Positions 60,887 to 64,000 of a stretch of DNA of 64,000 nt are shown here, piece by piece (positions within the stretch are counted from its first letter, which is position 1; the number at the start of each line of letters is the position of its first letter). Source of the stretch: Spongiibacter marinus (lineage in GTDB: Bacteria; Pseudomonadota; Gammaproteobacteria; Pseudomonadales; Spongiibacteraceae). The DNA is taken from assembly GCF_016906995.1 (NCBI RefSeq), contig NZ_JAFBBD010000008.1, positions 124,001 to 188,000 of the forward strand, given 5' to 3'. Made by a program: the position numbers and the translations under genes. The notes under the pieces are model-generated. The model ran no database searches, was not told the DNA's origin, and saw nothing but the letters and a program-made list of their open reading frames with translations.

Positions 60887-62104
60887 ATGAACGTTAAAAA
60901 ATATCGGGCAGCAGACAGTGAACAGGCCATGCGGATGATTCGCGCGGCACATGGCCCCGATGCGGTAATCCTCGACTGCCAGTCTGTGGCCGGCGGTGTG
61001 GAGCTGGTGGTGAGCTGGGAGGGTGAACCCTCGCTGCCGACCGCGACTGAAGCCGACAAAGAACGAACCGCGTTAGATGCCTTGCGCTCACGTCGCGAAC
61101 AGGCCGAGAGCCCCGCACCCGCCGCTCGCCAGGAGGCAGTGAGCGGCGCTTCCGGGCCGCAATTGGCGTGGTCGCAAAACGATGAGTTGCACGACTTGAA
61201 ACAAGAGCTGGCTGCTATGAAATCGATGCTGATGAGCCAGCTCAAGGACAACAATTGGCAGCAGCTAACCGCCAAGCAGCCGGCCCAGAAGTCGAGCCAC
61301 CAAATGCTGTCGGCCATGGACATCGACCCCAGCATTGCTGAGAGCCTGCAGCGTGAATTACCCAGCGATGAAAGCGAGGCGGTGCAGCGAGAAATGCTAA
61401 AAATGCTGCTGGTGCGCCAGCTGCCGATTAGTGCGCCGCCGCGCACCGGCGCCATTTGCCTGTTGGGCCCCCAGGGCGCGGGCAAGACCACCACGATTGC
61501 GAAGTTGGCGGCTCAGCACGTGATGCAGCACGGCCGTGATGATATCGCTATTTTAACCACCGACAGTGGTCGCGTAGGCGCTCAGGAGCAGCTGCGCGCC
61601 TACGGTCGAATTTTACAAATTCCGGTTCACAGTGCAGACAGCCCGCAAGAAGCGGCGCGAACATTTCGGGTGTTGCAGAAGAAGTCGCTGGTATTGATTG
61701 ATACCGCTGGGCTGTCCTTCCGCGACCACGAGGGCCTGGACGAACTCGAAAAATTACTTGCAGGACTCGGTGGCGCCCATTGTTACCTGACGCTGCCTGC
61801 CGATGTGGAAGCCTATGTTCAAAGTGAAATTATCGATGCCTACAGTCGCTTCAATTTAGCGGGGGTGGTGATTAGTCGTATCGATGAGGCAATGCGACTG
61901 GGCGGATTACTGTCGAACCTGATTCAGCACCGCCTGCCGGCGGTGTGGTGTACCAACGGGCCGAAAGTGCCGCAAAACCTCTGTGTTGCCGACGCGGGCA
62001 AGTTGGTGAATATGGCCATGAAAATGGCGATGAGCTTTACCCCGCCAGCGCGCCGCCAGGCCGCTGATAGCGGTCGCGCTCAGCATATTGGTGTGCAGGC
62101 ATGA
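60887..62104 (+). CDS. flhF: SRP-type GTPase FlhF
   Basis: A 405-residue GTPase that sets polar flagellar position and number. The basic N-terminal domain (MNVKKYRAADSEQAMRMIRA) is followed by a helical N domain and the G domain with G1 GPQGAGKTTT (194-203), TTDSGRVGAQEQLRAYGRIL and G3 DTAGLSFRD. The G4 motif, usually TKLDE, reads SRIDE (330-334), changing the conserved lysine to arginine. It is followed by fleN, its usual partner in polar flagellates. Confidence 0.93.
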   Translation: MNVKKYRAADSEQAMRMIRAAHGPDAVILDCQSVAGGVELVVSWEGEPSLPTATEADKERTALDALRSRREQAESPAPAARQEAVSGASGPQLAWSQNDELHDLKQELAAMKSMLMSQLKDNNWQQLTAKQPAQKSSHQMLSAMDIDPSIAESLQRELPSDESEAVQREMLKMLLVRQLPISAPPRTGAICLLGPQGAGKTTTIAKLAAQHVMQHGRDDIAILTTDSGRVGAQEQLRAYGRILQIPVHSADSPQEAARTFRVLQKKSLVLIDTAGLSFRDHEGLDELEKLLAGLGGAHCYLTLPADVEAYVQSEIIDAYSRFNLAGVVISRIDEAMRLGGLLSNLIQHRLPAVWCTNGPKVPQNLCVADAGKLVNMAMKMAMSFTPPARRQAADSGRAQHIGVQA

Positions 62105-62202
62105 CTCGGGTAAATACCGATGTTCAAGCTATAGTTGCTAGGGCAGGCTTTGGACATTGCCTCAGTGCTGCCTAGGTCTCAGTGACACAACAAGGACAAA
62201 AC

Positions 62203-63030
62203 ATGAACCCAGTAAAAGTAATTGCAGTAAGTAGCGGAAAGGGCGGTGTGGGAAAAACCAATGTTTCCGTTAACCTGGCTTGCCAACTGGCACGGCGCAA
62301 CCGCCGCGTGTTACTGATGGATGCCGACCTGGGCTTGGCGAATGTAGACATCATGCTCGGCTTGCGGCCCAAGTGGAATCTTTCCCATGTGCTGGAAGGC
62401 CAGTGCGATATTCAGGATATTTTGATGCCGGGACCCAGCGGCATATCCATTATTCCTGCGGCCTCGGGCATTAAGAAAATGGCTGAGCTGGGCAGCGACC
62501 AGCACGGTGCCATTGTCCGAGCGCTCAGCGGCTTGAACGATGACTACGACGTATTGGTTGTCGATACCGCGGCGGGTATTTCCGACAGTGTGATTACCTT
62601 TAGCCAGGCCAGCCAGTATGTGTTGGTTGTGGTGACTGACGAGCTCACGTCGATGGCTGATGCCTATGCGTTGATTAAAGTGATGAGCCGCGACGCGGGC
62701 ATCAAGCGCTTCAAAGTGCTGCGTAACATGGTGGATAGCCACGATCAGGCACGCGACGGCTTCGAGCGCCTCAACGAAGTGGCGCAACGCTTTCTGGATG
62801 TCACACTTGATTACGCGGGCTTTATCCCCCGAGACCGTTTTCTGGTGAAGGCGGATGCCAAGCAGCAGGCAGTGAGTGAGCTCTATCCGGGTGCCGATGC
62901 CTCACTGGCCTTTCGCAAACTTGCGGAAACCGTCGACAAATGGCCCATTCCAAGCGGCCCCAGTGGCAACCTGGAATTCTTCGTCGATAGAATGATGCAG
63001 CCCGAAGCTCTGAGAGGAGTTGCCGTGTGA
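62203..63030 (+). CDS. fleN: MinD-like ATPase FleN (FlhG)
   Basis: A 275-residue ATPase that limits flagellar number, in Pseudomonas by restraining FleQ. The deviant Walker A SGKGGVGKTN lies at residues 11-20, DADLGLANVDIMLGL is the A' motif, VDTAAGISDSVITF the Walker B region, and the tail carries a possible membrane-targeting helix. ATG 62203 with AAGGAC is preferred to GTG 62182. It ends in a GTGA overlap with fliA. An intact FleN may still act on the shortened FleQ-like protein. Confidence 0.93.
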   Translation: MNPVKVIAVSSGKGGVGKTNVSVNLACQLARRNRRVLLMDADLGLANVDIMLGLRPKWNLSHVLEGQCDIQDILMPGPSGISIIPAASGIKKMAELGSDQHGAIVRALSGLNDDYDVLVVDTAAGISDSVITFSQASQYVLVVVTDELTSMADAYALIKVMSRDAGIKRFKVLRNMVDSHDQARDGFERLNEVAQRFLDVTLDYAGFIPRDRFLVKADAKQQAVSELYPGADASLAFRKLAETVDKWPIPSGPSGNLEFFVDRMMQPEALRGVAV

Positions 63031-63752
63031 GTGGTCACGCTGCTTACCTCGATGTGCAGGTGGGCAATCGCGACGAGTTAGTGACGCGTCATGCGCCGTT
63101 GGTAAAGCGCATCGCCTATCACCTTGTCAGCCGCCTGCCAGCCAGTGTGGAGGTCGATGACCTGATCCAGGCGGGGATGATCGGCTTGCTTGAAGCCGCC
63201 AGTCATTTTCAAGCGGGGCAGGGGGCGAGTTTCGAAACCTACGCGAGTATTCGCATTCGCGGTGCCATGATCGATCAAATGCGCCAGGGCGCCTGGGCGC
63301 CGCGCTCGGTAAGCCGCCAATTGCGCGAACTGTCAGCGGCGGTGACACGCGCCGAAGCCAAATTGGGGCGCGAAGCCCAGGCCGCCGATATTGCCGCAGA
63401 GATGGGCATTGATATTAACGAATACCACGAGCTACTGCGCGATACGTCTGGCGTGCGCTTGTTTAGCCTGGAGCAAGCCGGGGAGGGCGGCCAGGAATTC
63501 AGCGCCGATGCCGAACTGGATGAAAACCCGTTGCGCGACCTTGAAGATGAAGGCTTGCAGCGCGCCTTGGCGTCTCAGATTGACGCGCTGCCAGAGCGAG
63601 AGAAGCTGGTCATGGCGCTGTATTACGACAAGGGCCTGAACTTGAAAGAAATTGGCGAGGTCCTGGAAGTGAGCGAGTCGCGTGTCTGCCAAATTCATAG
63701 TCAGGCAGTCGTGCGATTAAAAAGCCGCCTCGGCGACTGGCTGGCAGCATAG
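63027..63752 (+). CDS. fliA: Flagellar RNA polymerase sigma-28 factor FliA
   Basis: A 241-residue sigma factor. Region 2 reads HAPLVKRIAYHLVSRLPASV and VDDLIQAGMIGLLEAASHF, with ETYASIRIRGAMIDQMRQ; region 3 contains AQAADIAAEMGIDINEYHEL, and region 4 reads LPEREKLVMALYYDKGLNLK and EIGEVLEVSESRVCQIHSQA. It reads the flgM, fliC and fliS promoters found in this window and is held by FlgM. GTG start at 63027 overlaps the fleN stop, with AGGAG 8 bases upstream. Confidence 0.96.
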   Translation: MSGHAAYLDVQVGNRDELVTRHAPLVKRIAYHLVSRLPASVEVDDLIQAGMIGLLEAASHFQAGQGASFETYASIRIRGAMIDQMRQGAWAPRSVSRQLRELSAAVTRAEAKLGREAQAADIAAEMGIDINEYHELLRDTSGVRLFSLEQAGEGGQEFSADAELDENPLRDLEDEGLQRALASQIDALPEREKLVMALYYDKGLNLKEIGEVLEVSESRVCQIHSQAVVRLKSRLGDWLAA

Positions 63753-63768
63753 GACGCGGAGGTCGCAA

Positions 63769-64000
63769 TGCAAGAAGCCCCACAAGCAATGTTGGTCGCC
63801 TGGTTTAGTCAGCTGGATGACCTGACGGTGTTAGGCATTTTAATGAGCGTGGCCGGTGCGGCCATTCTGCTTTACCTGTGGCAGGGGCGGCGCTCCAAGG
63901 CCGAACATATTGAGCTGGCTTTACGTGAGGAGATCGGCAGCCTGCAGCGTAAAATCGATGACCAGGCCAGTGCACTGTCGGTTCTCGGTGAGCGGGTATT
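63769..64000 (+). CDS. Partial membrane protein after fliA (possibly DUF2802-like)
   Basis: ATG 63769 with GGAGG 6 bases upstream opens a frame that runs off the right edge (77 complete residues seen). There is one TM segment (VLGILMSVAGAAILLYLW) followed by a basic stop-transfer stretch and a coiled-coil-like helix (ELALREEIGSLQRKIDDQA). Small proteins of this type (DUF2802) commonly follow fliA in related genomes, which is the basis of the tentative name. Confidence 0.6.

Overview
The window reads as a chromosomal stretch of a motile, Gram-negative gammaproteobacterium. A member of the Cellvibrionales, such as a Spongiibacteraceae-like marine bacterium, is my best guess. That rests on the Pseudomonas-like flagellar gene order (flgA/flgMN divergent from flgBCDEFGHIJKL, then fliC-flaG-fliDST, two sigma-54 activators, fliEFGHIJ, fliK, fliLMNOPQR, flhBA-flhF-fleN-fliA), an AlgP-like protein with a lysine/alanine tail, and an acyl-CoA catabolic cluster. 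No rRNA, tRNA, insertion sequence, prophage or CRISPR array was seen.

Layout. (1) 1-9.4 kb: polyamine genes (alanine-racemase-fold ornithine decarboxylase; a large AAT-fold Orn/Lys/Arg decarboxylase; speD-speE). An envelope pair is embedded among them: a secreted OmpA-family protein with four ~111-residue repeats, and a FhaC/TpsB-like barrel whose reading frame has no signal peptide. (2) 9.6-10.2 kb: msrA. (3) 10.3-24.7 kb: acyl-CoA catabolism (a thiolase-superfamily protein and its DUF35 partner, divergent from two acyl-CoA dehydrogenases, plus a thioesterase, acyl-CoA synthetase, SDR and LuxR-type regulator). It surrounds a tightly coupled operon of TonB-dependent receptor, YfiR-like protein and membrane histidine kinase. 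(4) 24.7-27.3 kb: AlgP-like protein, DUF1244 protein, a hypothetical gene, and dinB behind a clear LexA box. (5) 27.4 kb to the right edge: a nearly complete flagellar regulon of about 36 kb, ending in fliA and a partial membrane protein.

The flagellar genes appear to work as a sigma-54/sigma-28 cascade that can be read from the DNA. Sigma-54 (-24/-12) sites precede flgA, flgB, the fleR-like gene, fliK, fliL and possibly fliD. Sigma-28 sites precede flgM, fliC and fliS. The two activators expected from Pseudomonas (FleQ, FleR) are present but both lack N-terminal receiver-type domains, and no FleS kinase gene lies between them. Instead, a 58-codon ORF overlaps the FleR-like start. FlgJ is the single-domain form without its muralytic half.

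The best candidates for undescribed biology are the OmpA-repeat/TpsB-like pair, the TonB receptor-YfiR-kinase operon (a YfiR/YfiN-like input module joined to a histidine kinase output), the receiver-less FleQ/FleR pair with the small coupled ORF, and the Ltp-like/DUF35 plus paired acyl-CoA dehydrogenase module.
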